In this document: positions 61,374-64,000 of the stretch, one piece after another | Layout of the letters: each line of letters starts with the position of its first letter | Position numbering within the stretch: the first letter of the stretch is position 1 | NCBI RefSeq assembly: GCF_000003855.2 | Contig: NW_003101679.1 | Location: 3,427,558 to 3,491,557 of the forward strand | DNA: 64,000 nt | Direction of reading: 5' to 3' | DNA from: Blastomyces gilchristii SLH14081 | Lineage: Eukaryota > Ascomycota > Eurotiomycetes > Onygenales > Ajellomycetaceae | Made by a program: the position numbers and the translations under genes | Notes under the pieces: model-generated | What the model was told of the DNA's origin: nothing | The model's input: only the letters and a program-made list of their open reading frames with translations | Database searches by the model: none

Positions 61374-63570
61374 TTAGTGCTTTCCCTGTTCCTTGATCAT
61401 ACATAGCTCTCATCAGTCAAGAGCTGTGATCTCAGATAACATGAAACTCAGAGTTCAGATTAAGTGATTGTAGCTGACTCATTTCACAAGATATTATCAG
61501 TTACACCTGCAGAGTCTGTCATTAAGAATATCTTTAATCTCTCATTCAAGTTCATTATCTTCTTCTATGATCTCTGGTGACTGTCAGTCAGAAGTCAGTT
61601 GAGAAGAAAACAGATCAGTGATAGTGCAGTGAAGCAAGCTTGTATAAAAGACATCATGAATCTCTGATAATGTGTCAAGATAATGGTTATAACTGTCTAG
61701 AACTTCTATCATATTATACTTTGTATAATAGTAATTCAGTGTGTGAGATGAGTGTGTGATCTGTATATTCTTAAGATTTAATTATATCAGATCTTCTATC
61801 TTATATTGCTTAGTGAGATCTCAGTGAATATTGATTCAATCTTCTTAATTCTGTTTAACACTTATTATGAAGACTTCTACTCAATCACAGACATCTCAGA
61901 GTTTCATTACTATATTATCAGTGATTTGAATCAGACTGTGAGAGTTCAGTGTGAAATGTGTAATCTTTATAAGATTCAGTACTTTCATGTGATATTCATG
62001 TATGAGAAAGAACAGGCTTATATCTATTGAAACAGCATCTCAGTCATTGATAGTAAGTTCAGCATGTAAGAGAAGATCATATCAATCATCTTATAAGTGA
62101 TTATAGAACTTATAAAGATAATTCTTTACAGTCTGAATTATTTCTTCTGATATATTATCAGTCTGAGAGTAATAGACAGTTAACAAACAGCATATAATCT
62201 TGAGAACTTGACAGATTCTTGTTCAGAGAATACTTATAAATTGACAGTCTTAATCTGATACTATAGATCTCAGTAATTCATGTATCTAATAGAATAGACT
62301 TCTTAGAAAAGCTTCAGTAATTTGTTCAGTATTTATCTTATTACAGAGTGTCAATATTACACTCTTACTTAATTAGTTTACAATGATCAGAACATTTCTA
62401 TAACTCTTACTCTCAGAGAGATCAATAGTGAAGTTAATTATCACATCTTACTAGATTCTATCAGAGATATCAAGTGATTTCAGCAGATCTTTTTTACAGT
62501 TCTTTTATAAAATAACAGAGAAATAATAGTTACAGTTTCAGATGAAATATCTGATGCTGTTTAATATCTCAGATTAGTAGAACTCTTAAGAGACTATTCA
62601 ATACAGTTATTCATGACCTGAATAACTGATTATATAAGAGTCATGCATCTCTTGCATTATCTGAGTATGTCAGAATTCAGAGTAAAAGATCTAGCATTAT
62701 TCACAGAATTATAGAGTGTTATTATCATTGATTGAATATTCTGAGATGTTGATTCTTATACATAGTTCTGAGAGAAATCAGAGTACTTCTTCTTATACTG
62801 CTTCAGTGAGTACTTAAAGAAGTTCATCAGTTTAAGCTGCTATATGTTATAGTTCATCTAATATAGATTCAGAAGAAGTTAAGATATTATTAACAGTTCT
62901 AATTGAAGAAGTATGTATAGTGTTATAAGCTGTTTCATCTTGATCAACTAGTATCTTCAGATTCAAGAGCTGATACTCTCAGTTTCTTCAACAAGTATCT
63001 ATGATATCAGATAATATATCTTACTCTTATAATGAAAGAGTATCTGTCATTGAGTTCTAGCTGTCAGAATAATAGTGTATTATAAAATGAAAGCAGCTTA
63101 AGAACTCAGATCATTGTATCTATCATTCAGTGAGTGTATAGATAGTTATGAAGAACTTGAGATTCTTATAATCTGTGATTATCTTAAATTCAGAGATACT
63201 TTGAAGTTAAGAGTCTCATTCTTCTAGACAGTATACAATCATGAGAAGTTTCTTATCATAGATCTCATAGTTGCATTCAGCAAAACTCAGTTTCTTAGAT
63301 ATAAAGATATATAATTGTAAGATATCTTTATTATTATATTACAATATAGCTTCTTCTGTAATATAGTCAGAGAAATCAGCTTTAATAACTGTCTCATGAT
63401 CAGAATTGAATATTATTAGTATAGAGATATTAATGAATATCTTCTTTATCTGTGTAAATACAGCTTCAGTGTTCACTGATTATTGAAATACTGAGTCATT
63501 CTTAGTAAGTTCTGTAAGTGATCTCATGATATCTGAGAAGTTTCATATAAATTATTAATATAAGTTAGTA

Positions 63571-63943
63571 TTATTATTATTATTATTATTCTTCCATTAT
63601 ACTCATATGCAAGCGGAGCTTATGATGAGTCCTTGCGTGATGTTAAATACAGGTCAAGTGTTGATTATACAGGAGGAAATACAGGTGTTGAGACCATGCC
63701 AAGATAACAAGAACATAGGAAAATACAAAGAAGTGACAATTAGATACATGCGATAATAACTTCCCAGCCCAGGAACATAGAGCGATTCATTGAAGCGATT
63801 TGTACACCTCTGTATTTATTAGAAACCTGAGGTGCTTGAGTTCCGGATTTAATGTATCCCCTGCAGGTTTCGAACCCACGTGCCTTGGTTTCCCATGCCA
63901 AGGTGTTACCAGGTGGCCGCATTAACCATTCAGCTACCGGGGC
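63571..63943 (-). mobile_element. tRNA-derived SINE copy f
   Basis: ATT tail at left, head ending cagctaccggggc at right. Perfect 14-bp duplication aatataagttagta (63557-63570 and 63944-63957). Empty paralogous sites are near 44840-44855 and 19670-19690. The 74-codon MNLLTYIAPVAEW frame is antisense SINE. Confidence 0.93.
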
Positions 63944-64000
63944 AATATAAGTTAGTAAATTCAATGAAGCTTCATATATCTTTCACAGTATGTGAAGTCT

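Larger units (their letters stand above)
61054..64000 (-). mobile_element. Gypsy-A retrotransposon E4, 3' part (runs off window)
   Basis: 3' LTR 61054-61373, then chromodomain, integrase and RNase H text colinear with E2 and E3 to the window end. It lacks SINE a (empty site 63212-63224) but carries SINE f. All frames decayed. Confidence 0.83.

Overview
The window looks like nuclear DNA of a filamentous ascomycete (Pezizomycotina-like). One host gene sits in a GC-balanced island of about 6.7 kb (roughly 5430-12155). Almost all of the rest is an AT-rich isochore built from nested, heavily mutated transposons. The evidence is: fungal-type short introns in a recognisable LTE1-family gene; Ty3/gypsy chromovirus, Ty1/copia, Tad-like LINE, hAT and tRNA-derived SINE sequences; and C-to-T/G-to-A decay of the repeats that looks like repeat-induced point mutation (RIP). 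No bacterial features, CRISPR arrays, rRNAs or functional tRNA genes were seen.

Left flank (1-5430): a decayed hAT DNA transposon on the + strand, with a readable transposase C-terminal region at about 2680-3111 and its right terminus at 3896. It abuts the 3' end of a gypsy-D element (3897-4969). Gene island (5430-12155): a single gene on the minus strand, LTE1 (6009-11281, three exons by my model, 1703 codons of protein), encoding a RasGEF_N/RasGEF-domain mitotic-exit regulator.

Right side (12155-64000): a retrotransposon 'Russian doll'. Gypsy-C element M (minus) starts with its 3' LTR at 13191 and runs to 57631. It is split by MITE m1, by the complete gypsy-A element E2 (16877-23404, 5-bp target duplication attat) and by gypsy-C element P1 (+ strand, LTRs 24095-24352 and 54306-54563). 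P1 is split by a gypsy-D element (minus, 28715 to the gap at 50970-51433). Gypsy-D is itself split by the complete gypsy-B element E1 (31686-40251, duplication catct), by a SINE that holds a MITE, and by a broken gypsy-A (E3) plus two LINE copies. After P1, element M resumes at 54564 and is broken by a LINE (57632). The LINE is broken by gypsy-C P2 (58624), P2 by a copia element (60530), copia by gypsy-A E4 (61054), and E4 by a SINE (63571).

Two families of short elements are sprinkled through these layers. Five MITEs of about 506 bp share TAGACTG termini and 8-bp duplications, and their terminus matches the hAT relic. Six tRNA-headed SINEs of about 375 bp carry 11-14 bp duplications and an AAT-repeat tail resembling the LINE 3' end, so the likely partnerships are hAT with MITE and LINE with SINE. 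Three assembly gaps (18589-18751, 34420-35311, 50970-51433) limit reconstruction. All coding assignments outside LTE1 are pseudogene fragments read through frequent stop codons. Names such as gypsy-A to -D, M, P1 and E1-E4 are mine.
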